64,000 nucleotides of DNA from Photobacterium gaetbulicola Gung47 (GCA_000940995.1 CP005974.1:3596001-3660000), one strand, 5' to 3'. Counted from the first letter of the stretch, positions 1 to 8,990 are shown. Notes: generated by a model not told the origin, from the letters alone. Numbers and translations: made by a program.

Positions 1-1
1 G

Positions 2-793
2 ACAGACATCACTGACACGGTATATGCACTTGGCTTCTGGGAAGGCGAATACACGGACGGTAATGCAGTCAACAACCGCCACCTGAACGCAGGTATCGGT
101 GGTGACTTCGGCCAGGTTCGCTACGGTAAGACAGACGGCTCTCTGGGCATGATCACCGACTTCACCGATATCATGTCTTACCACGGTAACGAAGCGGGCG
201 GTAAAATCGCAGCAGCTGACCGTACGGGTAACAACCTAGCCTACGTTGGCTCTTTCGACATCATGGGTGACAACCTAACGGTTAAAGCGAACTACGTGTT
301 CGACAATGGCTCTGAAGAGGACGGCTACTCGTTCGGCGCAATCTACGCATTGGACATGGGTCTAGCCTTCGGTGCGGGCTACGGTGAGCAAGAGCTTGGC
401 ACAAATACCAACCGTACGGCGAAGCAGGCATTCGGTGCTATCTCCTACACCCACGGTGACTTCTACATTGCCGGCCTATACCAAGATGCACGTAATGCAT
501 CTGACAACGTCTTTGGCAACCTAGCCAGCGAAACCCGTGGTTACGAATTTGCGGCGGCCTATACGCTCAACAACACGGTATTTACCGCAACCTACAACTA
601 CCTAGAAGATCGTAACGCATCAGGTAAGGCAGCAGATCTGACTGACTCCATTGCCCTTGATGCCACACATTACTTCAACAAGAACTTCCGTACTTACGCG
701 TCTTACAAGTTCAACAACCTAGACCAGGCCGGCGACCGTACTCGCGCGGGTACGTCTGACGAGTTCGTTCTGGGTGCACGTTACGACTTCTAA
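2..793 (+). CDS. OmpU-type outer-membrane porin, 3' end only
   Basis: The reading frame is open from base 2, so the 5' end lies outside the window and about 263 C-terminal residues are seen. The protein shows alternating polar and aromatic beta-strand segments (for example HLNAGIGGDFGQVRYG and YASYKFNN) and ends in ARYDF. A terminal Phe is the usual BAM recognition signal of a beta-barrel. These features mark a general-diffusion trimeric porin of the Vibrionaceae OmpU/OmpL kind. In V. cholerae ompU also neighbours dacB, which supports the assignment. A hairpin terminator follows directly. Which porin paralogue this is cannot be told without the N-terminus. Confidence 0.88.
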   Translation, partial: TDITDTVYALGFWEGEYTDGNAVNNRHLNAGIGGDFGQVRYGKTDGSLGMITDFTDIMSYHGNEAGGKIAAADRTGNNLAYVGSFDIMGDNLTVKANYVFDNGSEEDGYSFGAIYALDMGLAFGAGYGEQELGTNTNRTAKQAFGAISYTHGDFYIAGLYQDARNASDNVFGNLASETRGYEFAAAYTLNNTVFTATYNYLEDRNASGKAADLTDSIALDATHYFNKNFRTYASYKFNNLDQAGDRTRAGTSDEFVLGARYDF

Positions 794-830
794 TCCTGCT
801 TGGATATAGAGCTCTAACACCGCCTTTTCT

Positions 831-859
831 AAACACCGGCCCTGTGGCTGGTGTTTTTT
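831..859 (+). terminator. Rho-independent terminator of the porin gene
   Basis: A 10-bp stem (AACACCGGCC pairing with GGCTGGTGTT, one G-T pair) with a 4-base loop is followed by a run of T. It sits 38 bases after the porin stop codon. Confidence 0.85.
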
Positions 860-997
860 CATATCTGGCACCGGTTATCACTGCTTCAATATCCCCAGCC
901 ACAGCAAGCTTACCGTTCTCTGACTGTTTATCTGCCTGATATTGTTTATCATGGGGACAGTGATGTACTTACCCCAATATTCAACAGAAGGCCACCA

Positions 998-2488
998 ATG
1001 CGTCTGCCGTTTCGTCTTTTATTTCTCTCAGCCAGCCTGTCGTTGTTTTCCCACATGGCTACAGCCCAAGCAATGGCCCAACAAACCGCAACACCGAGCA
1101 AGACTAATACCGAGCAACCAACAACCCCAGCTGCGCTCAGCGCTTTCCAGCCCAATTTCAAAGCGCTTCCCTACGGCCATGACACTGCACTCGTCATCGC
1201 AGATGCCAAGACCGGGAGTATCCTGTATTCACAACGGGAAGAACAGTTCCAGCCGCCAGCAAGTACCCAGAAAATGGTGACGGCACTGGCGGCCCAGTTA
1301 TACCTTGGCAAGGACTACCGCTTTACTACCCAGCTTGAGCAGCTAGAGGACGATATCGTGCTGCGATTCAGCGGCGACCCGGCTTTATCACGTCAACAAC
1401 TCGCTTTGCTCCTTAGCAAACTAAAGGCACACACTGGCTCCACCATTACAGGCGATCTGCTGCTCGACGGCAGCCAGTTCAGCGGTTACGAGCAGGCCCC
1501 CGGCTGGCCGTGGGATATTCTCGGGGTGTGTTACAGCGCGCCGTCGAGCAGCCTAAGCCTCGAGCATAACTGCGTGCAGGGGGCGCTTTACAGCAACCAA
1601 GCCGTCGGAGAAACGACTCGGGTCAACATTCCCAGCCACCAGCCACTGACCGTTACGACCAGTGCGCGCGTTACCACCAAAGAGCACCAGAAAGCCAACC
1701 ATTGCGATCTAGAGCTGAAAGACAAGGGCAGCAATCATTACCACCTGAGTGGTTGCCTGATTAAGCGTGACAAACCGTTGCCGCTCAATTTCGCCGTGCA
1801 GGACACCCAAGCCTACATCAGCAATGTGATAAAGGCCGAGCTAAAACGACTGGGTATCAAACTGCAAGGCGAGATCAAGCGTGATGACTCGGCCAAAGGC
1901 AAGGTGATCGCACGCCATCACTCTGCCCCGCTGCACGAGCTGCTCGACACCATGGTCAAAGACTCCGACAACCTGTATGCGGACAACATCGCCAAGACCA
2001 TTGGCGCTAAATACTTCCAGCAACCAGGCAGTTTTGCCAACGCCAGCAAAGCAATCAAGGCTATTTTGAAAGACAAGGCCGATATTGATTTGGATCGGGC
2101 AGTCATCGTCGATGGCTCAGGCCTCTCTCGCAATAACCGCATGACAGCGAGCCAAATGATGGAAGTGATCACTTACCTCTACAACCACGACGACACGCTG
2201 AACCTGCTCGCTACCCTGCCCGTCAGCGGCCAGAGCGGTACCTTGCGCTACCGCCAGAGTCTCCGCCACAAGCCGCTGCAAGGAAGGATCCACGCCAAGA
2301 GCGGATCGCTATACGGCACCTACAACTTGGCTGGCCTTATCAAGGCCCAGTCAGGCCAAACCCTGCTATTTGTCCAGATGGTAAGTAACTACTTCCCGCC
2401 GGAGCGAGATGACAGCCTACCCGCTATTGCCCCACCTATCGAAGTCTTCGAACGTACTCTCTATAAAGACTTATACCAGCAGTATTGA
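998..2488 (+). CDS. dacB: D-alanyl-D-alanine carboxypeptidase/endopeptidase, PBP4 type
   Basis: A 496-residue class C low-molecular-mass penicillin-binding protein (peptidase S13). It trims peptidoglycan side chains and cross-links in the periplasm. The ATG at 998 is chosen because AGAAGG lies just upstream and the protein then begins with a signal peptide (MRLPFRLLFLSASL...ATAQA). An in-frame upstream extension lacks this. The three active-site motifs are present: SxxK at about residues 89-92 (STQK), SDN at about 323-325, and KSG at about 434-436. Length is close to E. coli PBP4 (477). It sits between the porin and a convergent mgtE, with a shared terminator downstream. Confidence 0.93.
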   Translation: MRLPFRLLFLSASLSLFSHMATAQAMAQQTATPSKTNTEQPTTPAALSAFQPNFKALPYGHDTALVIADAKTGSILYSQREEQFQPPASTQKMVTALAAQLYLGKDYRFTTQLEQLEDDIVLRFSGDPALSRQQLALLLSKLKAHTGSTITGDLLLDGSQFSGYEQAPGWPWDILGVCYSAPSSSLSLEHNCVQGALYSNQAVGETTRVNIPSHQPLTVTTSARVTTKEHQKANHCDLELKDKGSNHYHLSGCLIKRDKPLPLNFAVQDTQAYISNVIKAELKRLGIKLQGEIKRDDSAKGKVIARHHSAPLHELLDTMVKDSDNLYADNIAKTIGAKYFQQPGSFANASKAIKAILKDKADIDLDRAVIVDGSGLSRNNRMTASQMMEVITYLYNHDDTLNLLATLPVSGQSGTLRYRQSLRHKPLQGRIHAKSGSLYGTYNLAGLIKAQSGQTLLFVQMVSNYFPPERDDSLPAIAPPIEVFERTLYKDLYQQY

Positions 2489-2516
2489 TACGTCTGGGTA
2501 CTGACTAGCAACAAAC

Positions 2517-2551
2517 AAAAAAGCGAGTGGCTCATCACCACTCGCTTTTTC
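2517..2551. terminator. Bidirectional terminator between dacB and mgtE
   Basis: AAGCGAGTGG pairs with CCACTCGCTT around a short loop, flanked by A-runs on one side and T-runs on the other. It can therefore end both convergent transcripts. Confidence 0.85.
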
Positions 2552-2577
2552 AATACAATCTTGTTTTGCTTAATATT

Positions 2578-3432
2578 CTAGGCAAGGCCTAGGAACGCAT
2601 TGACCGTCTTGAAGTAAATGATCATACCAGTGATATCCACCACCGAAGCCAATACCGGGCTGACCAGTACTGCCGGGTCAAGCTTGGCCGCCCGGGCAAT
2701 CATTGGCAGTACACCACCAACGGTTGTCGACAAAACGACCTGCAGCGAGATAGCCACACCGATGGCCATGGCGATATCCATCAGCTCCATACCGATTGGC
2801 AGCGACGAGCCATCGCTAAACATCATCACCCGGCCCATGATCACAACGGCAAGTACGCCGGCAATCATCAGTGCAACTCGGAATTCCTTCCACAGCACCT
2901 TGGCCCAGTCCCGGCACCGTATTTCTTCCATTGCCAGCGCACGTACCACCAGCGTCGCCGCCTGCGAACCGGTGTTACCACCTGCCGCCGCAATCACCGG
3001 CATGTATACCGCCAGCAATACCAACTGGCTCAGGGTATCTTCGTAGTGCGAAATGATCAGGCCAGAAACAATGCCCAATAGTGCCAAACCGACAATCCAG
3101 CCAATACGCTCGCGCACATGGCTAAACACACTGTTTTGCAGGTAGTGGCCGGCAGGCTCTGCTTCCGAGCAGATCAGACCAAGGCCGTTCGCCAAATGGC
3201 GCATGCATACTTCTTCGTCCATTTCATCCAGCAGATCCAACAGGGTCTGCACATGGCGTAATGGCATTTCACTCAAAATCGCAATCGCTTCTGAAATAGG
3301 CATTTTGACCAATAGTTTGGCCTGCTCATCAATGTCATATTTCATAAAAGCGTTACGTGCGGCCAGAACATCGTTCTGAGCCAGCTCTTCATTTACCAGT
3401 GCAGCATCTGCTGCATAGTTCATTACCGTCAT
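2578..3432 (-). CDS. Short MgtE-family magnesium transporter without CBS domains
   Basis: A 284-residue member of the MgtE/SLC41 Mg2+ channel family. Residues 1-110 form a reduced helical N domain. From about residue 110 there are five hydrophobic segments with the family signature PVIAAAGGNTGSQ and, near the end, SVVDITGMIIYF, which carries the pore Asp. Canonical MgtE is about 450 residues and has two CBS domains between the N domain and the membrane part; these are missing. Start 3432 is preceded by GGGAGA at 6 bases. A long leader with a small ORF precedes it (see 3710-3763). Transport of Mg2+ is inferred from family; another divalent ion is possible. Confidence 0.82.
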   Translation of the reverse strand: MTVMNYAADAALVNEELAQNDVLAARNAFMKYDIDEQAKLLVKMPISEAIAILSEMPLRHVQTLLDLLDEMDEEVCMRHLANGLGLICSEAEPAGHYLQNSVFSHVRERIGWIVGLALLGIVSGLIISHYEDTLSQLVLLAVYMPVIAAAGGNTGSQAATLVVRALAMEEIRCRDWAKVLWKEFRVALMIAGVLAVVIMGRVMMFSDGSSLPIGMELMDIAMAIGVAISLQVVLSTTVGGVLPMIARAAKLDPAVLVSPVLASVVDITGMIIYFKTVNAFLGLA

Positions 3433-3640
3433 GGCGAATCTCCCGATTAGCTAGGTCACGGCAACGACCACCAGAATACGCCATACCACGGCATGAATGT
3501 GCCACTTCCTATCTGCAAAAAACTTGTTATTAGTTGATTCACAGACAGCAAAGAGCCTGTCATTCACCACACATTGGCGAGATTCTATATTGAGATAATG
3601 GCTTGGGAAAACCGAGGAAAAGTATGTTTGAAAAGGGTCA

Positions 3641-3694
3641 TCAACAGATGAGATAGAACAGACTATTCCGAACCTGGGGACAGTTCGGAATCAT
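3641..3694 (-). other. Second 17-codon mini-ORF in the mgtE leader (weak)
   Basis: It begins ATG ATT CCG AAC TGT CCC and ends TGA, 15 bases after the first leader ORF. No purine-rich ribosome-binding site precedes it. The ATG lies beside a perfect 9-bp hairpin (3665-3691). It may be chance. Confidence 0.2.
3665..3691 (-). other. Perfect 9-bp hairpin in the mgtE leader
   Basis: On the minus strand ATTCCGAAC pairs with GTTCGGAAT around a 9-base loop (TGTCCCCAG). No T-run follows, so it is not an intrinsic terminator. It lies 19 bases after the upstream ORF stop codon. Confidence 0.6.
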
Positions 3695-3709
3695 AGGAGA
3701 CCGACGCCG

Positions 3710-3763
3710 TTAGCAGGTTTGATTTTCCACCTTCATACTCGGGGGATGGTCGGTATCGTTCAT
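3710..3763 (-). CDS. Leader peptide MNDTDHPPSMKVENQTC upstream of mgtE
   Basis: A 17-codon ORF lying about 36 bases after a predicted transcription start and 277 bases before the mgtE start codon. GGAGA precedes the ATG at good spacing. The N-terminus is rich in Asp and Pro (N-D-T-D-H-P-P). The E. coli mgtA leader peptide MgtL starts M-E-P-D-P-T-P, and acidic/Pro-rich nascent chains destabilise ribosomes at low Mg2+. The GGAG of the ribosome site can pair with CTCC just past the ORF, and ACCGAC inside the ORF with GTCGGT beside it, so translation could change the fold. Seen: ORF, ribosome site, pairing. Inferred: Mg2+ sensing. Confidence 0.55.
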   Translation of the reverse strand: MNDTDHPPSMKVENQTC

Positions 3764-3805
3764 CTAAATCTCCAAAAAATAAGTATCGCTTATGCGACGC
3801 GGCTA

Positions 3806-3833
3806 ATTGTACGCACTTCAGTTGCAGTTTCAA
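3806..3833 (-). promoter_or_regulatory. Promoter of the mgtE leader transcript
   Basis: On the minus strand TTGAAA (3833-3828) is followed by a 16-base spacer and TACAAT (3811-3806). The predicted start is near 3799, giving a leader of about 370 bases before mgtE. Confidence 0.6.
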
Positions 3834-3948
3834 GGAGATTTTCAACCACAATTGACACAAATTATTAATGGCGTCACAGTTCTTCAATACCATGACACTA
3901 AGGTGGATTTCGCTTTGCCAAATCCCTTACCATTTCATTAGAAGATAT

Positions 3949-3981
3949 AAAAAAACGGCCTGTATTCACAGGCCGTTTTGG
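3949..3981 (-). terminator. Terminator of carAB
   Basis: On the minus strand ACGGCCTGT pairs with ACAGGCCGT around GAAT and is followed by seven T residues, about 45 bases past the carB stop codon. Confidence 0.88.
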
Positions 3982-4023
3982 TACTATTTTGCGCTAGCGA
4001 AAACAGTGATTAAGCATCAGTTA

Positions 4024-7000
4024 TTATGCGTCATTGATACGAGCGTGTAGCTCTTGTACTGAAGTCACCTTGTTACGGTCATCAGCAGCCCAAGCCATGC
4101 AGGTTGCGAACGCTGCGTTTAGCGTAGTGGTGTAGTTCACCTTCTCAGCCAATGCGCCGCGACGTAGGACTTTCGAGTCTTCGATAGCCTGACGACCTTC
4201 CGCTGTGTTGACAATGTACGAGTACTCGTTGTTCTTGATGCGGTCAAGAATGTGAGGACGACCTTCGTGTACCTTGTTGACTAGACGAGGGTTGATGCCC
4301 GCTTCACCGAGTACAACCGCAGTACCGTGGGTAGCATCCAACTCGTAGCCTTGCTTAACCAGCTTGGAAGCCAGGTCAACCACACGCTGCTTGTCGTTAC
4401 CGCGAACAGACAGTAGTGCACGGCCTTTGGCTTGCTTCTCTTTACCACAGCCTAGTTCAGCTTTGGCAAACGCTTCAGCGAACGTGTCACCAACACCCAT
4501 TACCTCACCCGTAGAGCGCATTTCTGGGCCTAGCAGTGGGTCAACACCTGGGAACTTGTTGAATGGCAGTACCACTTCTTTCACTGAGTAATATGGTGGA
4601 ATGATCTCTTTGGTAAAGCCTTGCGACTCTAGAGACTGGCCTGCCATGACTCGTGCAGCGATTTTCGCCAGTGGTGCACCCGTTGCTTTCGATACGAACG
4701 GTACCGTACGCGCAGCACGTGGGTTCACCTCGATAAGGTAAACTTCGTTGTCCTTCACCGCAAATTGGGTGTTCATCAGGCCGCGTACACCAAGTTCGAA
4801 GGCCAGCTTCTCAACTTGCTGGCGCATCACATCCTGAATTTCCTGGCTTAGGGTGTAAGCAGGCAGTGAACATGCTGAGTCACCTGAGTGAACACCGGCT
4901 TGCTCGATGTGCTCCATGATACCGCCGATAACCACGCGCTCGCCGTCACAGATGGCATCGATATCAACTTCTGTTGCATCGTCTAGGAAACGGTCAAGCA
5001 GAACCGGCGACTCGTTAGACACGCTTACCGCTTCGTTGAAGTAACGACGCAGGTCAGCTTCGTCGTAAACGATTTCCATCGCACGGCCACCCAGTACGTA
5101 AGATGGGCGAACAACTAGTGGGAAGCCGATTTCTTTTGACTTCTCAACCGCTTGCTCCATTGTCGTTACGGTTGCGTTTTCTGGCTGTAGCAAGCCTAGG
5201 CGCTCAACGGCTGCCTGGAAACGCTCACGGTCTTCGGCACGGTCGATAGCATCTGGGCTAGTACCGATGATTGGCACGCCAGCCGCTTCCAGTGCACGTG
5301 CTAGTTTAAGTGGCGTCTGGCCACCGTACTGAACGATAACGCCTTTTGGCTTCTCAACACGAACAATAGACAGTACGTCTTCCAGTGTTACCGGCTCGAA
5401 GTATAGGCGGTCTGACGTATCGTAGTCGGTCGATACCGTCTCTGGGTTACAGTTAACCATGATGGTCTCGTAACCGTCTTCGCGCAGTGCTAGTGAGGCG
5501 TGAACACAGCAGTAGTCGAATTCGATACCCTGACCGATACGGTTCGGGCCACCGCCCAATACCATGATCTTGTCTTTGTCTGTCGGCTGCGCTTCACACT
5601 CTTCATCGTACGATGAGTACATGTAAGCGGTATCAGAAGAGAACTCAGCCGCACAGGTATCGACACGCTTGTATACCGGGTGGATATCGTACTGGTCACG
5701 CAGCTTGCGGATTTCAGTCTCAGCAACACCTAATAGCTTAGCGAGGCGCGCATCAGCAAATCCCTTGCGCTTCAGCTTGCGAAGAACATCAGCGTTAAGG
5801 CCAGCAAAACCGCCTTCTTTCACTTCGTTCTCCAGCTTCACTAGCTCTTCGATTTGAACCAGGAACCAGCGGTCGATGTTCGTTAGGTTGAAGACGCCGT
5901 CTACCGATAGGCCTGCACGGAATGCGTCAGCGATGTACCAGATACGCTCGGCACCCGCATCTTTTAGCTCGTGACGGATAGTCGTCAGAGCATCAGGTGC
6001 ATCTAGGTCAACCATTTCGTCGAAGCCGTTCGCGCCCACTTCCAGACCGCGAAGTGCTTTTTGCAGCGATTCTTGCTGGTTACGGCCGATAGCCATTACT
6101 TCACCCACCGACTTCATCTGAGTTGTCAGACGGTCGTTTGCGCCCGCAAATTTCTCGAAGTTAAAGCGAGGGATTTTGGTAACAACGTAGTCGATAGTTG
6201 GTTCGAACGAAGCTGGTGTTGCGCCACCTGTGATGTCGTTCATCAGCTCATCAAGGGTAAAGCCGATAGCCAGTTTCGCCGCCACTTTCGCGATTGGGAA
6301 ACCTGTTGCTTTAGACGCCAGCGCCGAAGAGCGAGATACACGCGGGTTCATCTCGATGATAACCATGCGGCCATCTTTCGGGTTAATACCAAACTGTACG
6401 TTTGAACCACCGGTTTCAACACCGATTTCACGCAGTACCGCTAGCGATGCGTTACGCATCAGCTGGTATTCTTTATCCGTTAGGGTCTGTGCTGGTGCAA
6501 CCGTGATTGAGTCACCAGTGTGGATGCCCATGGCATCGAAGTTTTCGATTGAACATACGATGATGCAGTTGTCGTTCTTATCACGAACCACTTCCATCTC
6601 GTACTCTTTCCAACCAATCAGAGATTCGTCGATAAGCAGCTCGTTGGTTGGCGACAGATCCAGACCACGGCGACAGATTTCTTCGAACTCTTCTTTGTTA
6701 TAAGCGATACCACCACCAGTACCACCCATCGTAAATGAAGGACGGATGATACATGGGAAGCCAACCATATCGAGGACTTTGTAAGCCTCTTCCATGGTTT
6801 TCGCAGTATCCGCGCGTGGACACTCAAGGCCGATTGATTTCATCGCCGCATCGAAGCGAGAGCGGTCTTCCGCTTTGTCGATAGCATCAGCTGTTGCACC
6901 AATCATTTCAACGCCGAACTCTTCCAGTACGCCGTGCTTCTCAAGATCAAGCGCACAGTTTAGCGCTGTCTGGCCACCCATTGTCGGAAGTACCGCATCC

Positions 7001-7248
7001 GGGCGCTCTTTTTCGATGATTTTGCGCACCACTTCCCAGTGGATAGGCTCGATGTAAGTTGCATCGGCCATCTCTGGGTCAGTCATGATGGTCGCTGGGT
7101 TCGAGTTAACCAGGATAACTCGGTAGCCTTCTTCACGTAGGGCTTTACACGCCTGGGCACCCGAGTAGTCAAACTCACATGCCTGGCCGATAACGATCGG
7201 GCCAGCACCTAGGATTAGAACACTTTGAATATCAGTACGTTTTGGCAT
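4024..7248 (-). CDS. carB: Carbamoyl-phosphate synthase large subunit
   Basis: A 1074-residue large subunit (E. coli 1073) that makes carbamoyl phosphate from bicarbonate, ATP and ammonia channelled from CarA, feeding pyrimidine and arginine synthesis. The two homologous ATP-grasp halves are visible: the first has GGTGGGIAYN and EMNPRVSRSSAL, the second LVVRPSYVLGGRAM and EVNPRAARTVPF. Each half begins with a pre-ATP-grasp segment (LILGAGPIVIGQ and MVLGGGPNRIGQG). A C-terminal MGS-like allosteric domain follows, where UMP and ornithine act in E. coli. It starts 17 bases after the carA stop codon, so the two are co-transcribed. Confidence 0.98.
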   Translation of the reverse strand: MPKRTDIQSVLILGAGPIVIGQACEFDYSGAQACKALREEGYRVILVNSNPATIMTDPEMADATYIEPIHWEVVRKIIEKERPDAVLPTMGGQTALNCALDLEKHGVLEEFGVEMIGATADAIDKAEDRSRFDAAMKSIGLECPRADTAKTMEEAYKVLDMVGFPCIIRPSFTMGGTGGGIAYNKEEFEEICRRGLDLSPTNELLIDESLIGWKEYEMEVVRDKNDNCIIVCSIENFDAMGIHTGDSITVAPAQTLTDKEYQLMRNASLAVLREIGVETGGSNVQFGINPKDGRMVIIEMNPRVSRSSALASKATGFPIAKVAAKLAIGFTLDELMNDITGGATPASFEPTIDYVVTKIPRFNFEKFAGANDRLTTQMKSVGEVMAIGRNQQESLQKALRGLEVGANGFDEMVDLDAPDALTTIRHELKDAGAERIWYIADAFRAGLSVDGVFNLTNIDRWFLVQIEELVKLENEVKEGGFAGLNADVLRKLKRKGFADARLAKLLGVAETEIRKLRDQYDIHPVYKRVDTCAAEFSSDTAYMYSSYDEECEAQPTDKDKIMVLGGGPNRIGQGIEFDYCCVHASLALREDGYETIMVNCNPETVSTDYDTSDRLYFEPVTLEDVLSIVRVEKPKGVIVQYGGQTPLKLARALEAAGVPIIGTSPDAIDRAEDRERFQAAVERLGLLQPENATVTTMEQAVEKSKEIGFPLVVRPSYVLGGRAMEIVYDEADLRRYFNEAVSVSNESPVLLDRFLDDATEVDIDAICDGERVVIGGIMEHIEQAGVHSGDSACSLPAYTLSQEIQDVMRQQVEKLAFELGVRGLMNTQFAVKDNEVYLIEVNPRAARTVPFVSKATGAPLAKIAARVMAGQSLESQGFTKEIIPPYYSVKEVVLPFNKFPGVDPLLGPEMRSTGEVMGVGDTFAEAFAKAELGCGKEKQAKGRALLSVRGNDKQRVVDLASKLVKQGYELDATHGTAVVLGEAGINPRLVNKVHEGRPHILDRIKNNEYSYIVNTAEGRQAIEDSKVLRRGALAEKVNYTTTLNAAFATCMAWAADDRNKVTSVQELHARINDA

Positions 7249-7265
7249 TGCTTAATTACTCCGGC

Positions 7266-8405
7266 TTAGGCGCTGTGCTGCTTAATTAGGTCGATGAAGT
7301 GATCAAATAGTGGCGCTGCATCGTGCGGGCCTGGGCTTGCTTCAGGGTGGCCCTGGAAGCTGAAGGCCGGCTTATCAGTACGATGGATCCCCTGTAGTGA
7401 GCCGTCGAACAGTGACTTGTGGGTCGCACGAAGGTTTTCAGGCAGCGTTGCTTCATCAGCGGCAAAGCCGTGGTTCTGTGAGGTGATCATCACCACATCA
7501 CGGTCAAGATCTTTAACCGGGTGGTTGGCACCGTGGTGACCAAATTTCATTTTCACCGTTTGTGCACCTGAGGCCAAAGCAAGGATCTGGTGGCCAAGGC
7601 AGATACCGAAAATTGGTAGGCCTTTTTCAAGGAACACTTTTGTAGCTTCAATCGCATAAGTACATGGCTCTGGGTCGCCAGGGCCGTTTGACAGGAAGAC
7701 ACCATCTGGGTTCAGAGCCAGTACTTCTTCAGCTGAAGTCTGGGCAGGAACAACAGTCAGACGACAGCCACGGTCAACCAGCATACGCAGGATATTGCGC
7801 TTAGCACCGAAGTCGTAAGCCACTACGTGGTATGGCAGCTCGCTGTCATCTTTGGCTTCTGGTAGGCCGCCTTCCAGCGTCCATGAACCTTGTTTCCACG
7901 GGTAAGCTTCAGAGGTGGTCACCTCTTTAGCCAGATCCATGCCTTTCAGGCCAGGGAACTCTTTCGCCTTCGCCAGTGCTAGCGCTTCGTCCAGGTTGTT
8001 ACCCGCTACGATGCAACCGTTCTGCGCACCTTTCTCGCGCAGTAGGCGAGTCAGCTTACGGGTATCGATGTCGGCGATGCCAACGATGTTCTGGGATTTC
8101 AAGTAATCAGAAAGGGACTGCTGATTACGGAAGTTAGAAGCGATAAGAGGGAGGTCGCGAATGACCAGGCCTTGGGCGTGGATTGAGGAGGATTCTTCGT
8201 CTTCGGAATTCGTTCCGGTATTGCCAATATGAGGATAAGTAAGAGTAACAATCTGCTGAGAATAAGAAGGGTCGGTGAGAATTTCCTGATACCCCGTCAT
8301 CGAGGTATTAAAAACAACTTCACCAACGGCCGAACCATCTGCCCCAATGGACACGCCGCGGAACACTGTCCCATCTTCCAGGACTAACAGCGCTGATTTG
8401 CTCAA
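7266..8405 (-). CDS. carA: Carbamoyl-phosphate synthase small (glutaminase) subunit
   Basis: A 379-residue glutamine amidotransferase (E. coli 382) that releases ammonia from glutamine for CarB. The class I GATase nucleophile motif GICLGHQ and the catalytic His/Glu in GHPEASPGPHD are visible. The start is taken as TTG at 8405: GGAGG lies 5 bases upstream and the protein then begins (M)SKSALLVLEDGT, matching the family. An open extension to an ATG at 8504 encodes unrelated sequence and covers the promoter. The order dapB-carA-carB is as in E. coli. Confidence 0.96.
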   Translation of the reverse strand: MSKSALLVLEDGTVFRGVSIGADGSAVGEVVFNTSMTGYQEILTDPSYSQQIVTLTYPHIGNTGTNSEDEESSSIHAQGLVIRDLPLIASNFRNQQSLSDYLKSQNIVGIADIDTRKLTRLLREKGAQNGCIVAGNNLDEALALAKAKEFPGLKGMDLAKEVTTSEAYPWKQGSWTLEGGLPEAKDDSELPYHVVAYDFGAKRNILRMLVDRGCRLTVVPAQTSAEEVLALNPDGVFLSNGPGDPEPCTYAIEATKVFLEKGLPIFGICLGHQILALASGAQTVKMKFGHHGANHPVKDLDRDVVMITSQNHGFAADEATLPENLRATHKSLFDGSLQGIHRTDKPAFSFQGHPEASPGPHDAAPLFDHFIDLIKQHSA

Positions 8406-8513
8406 GACAACCTCCAATAAAATAAAAATGCAGTTAAAACAGATAAAGTTGCAATTACCCATTCCATACAAAGTCAAAACGCGAGTCAAGCTGATTTTTG
8501 ACAAATTGCGCGC

Positions 8514-8542
8514 ATTCTAGAGACGGTATCGAAATCTGTCAA
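8514..8542 (-). promoter_or_regulatory. carAB promoter
   Basis: On the minus strand a perfect TTGACA (8542-8537), a 17-base spacer and TAGAAT (8519-8514) give a predicted start near 8507, about 100 bases before the carA TTG. Confidence 0.72.
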
Positions 8543-8551
8543 CAGATCACG

Positions 8552-8569
8552 AAAAATAAATTTATTTTT
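8552..8569. repeat. 18-bp perfect AT palindrome upstream of carAB
   Basis: AAAAATAAATTTATTTTT is its own reverse complement. It is centred about 54 bases upstream of the predicted carAB start. It could be an UP-element or a degenerate operator such as an ArgR box, but the TGAAT/ATTCA cores are absent. Confidence 0.5.
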
Positions 8570-8990
8570 TAGCCACCCTACCACCAAAACCAGCAAAGAC
8601 GGGCAAAACCCAAAGAAAACTCCACCTTTTTACGGTTCTTTTTTCTACCGCGATCCAGTTTATCGTTTGCCTGATTTCAGTAAAAAACAAAAACAAAAAA
8701 CTCTCAATTTAGCCTGCCAACAACCCAAGTTAGCTACACCTTTCAGGCAAGTCAGCAAAAAACAACAACAAAACCAGCAAAACAAACACTAAAAGCAAGA
8801 AAATACCGCCAATTCGTCGAATAGCTAACAACACAACCAGCGACCAGCAGCAAAATGGCTGATTATGCACTCACTAAGCATATCGCCACATCTAACAACC
8901 AGAAAAATCCTCTGAAGGAATATGGCTTTTTCCCCTATTTTGTCGCGTTTTCGGTCATTCGCATTTATCCCGTACAGTGGACAGCTATAA

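Noticed and set aside
3433..3800. M-box (ykoK) or yybP-ykoY riboswitch before mgtE
   Set aside because: The conserved cores of these riboswitches, as I remember them, are not present on the minus strand.
3663..3893. 76-codon minus-strand ORF in the mgtE leader
   Set aside because: It starts upstream of the predicted promoter and has no ribosome site. The short ORF at 3710-3763 in another frame fits the transcript better.
8406..8504. 33-codon N-terminal extension of CarA
   Set aside because: The extra residues do not resemble CarA, and the TTG at 8405 has a strong ribosome site and aligns with the E. coli start.
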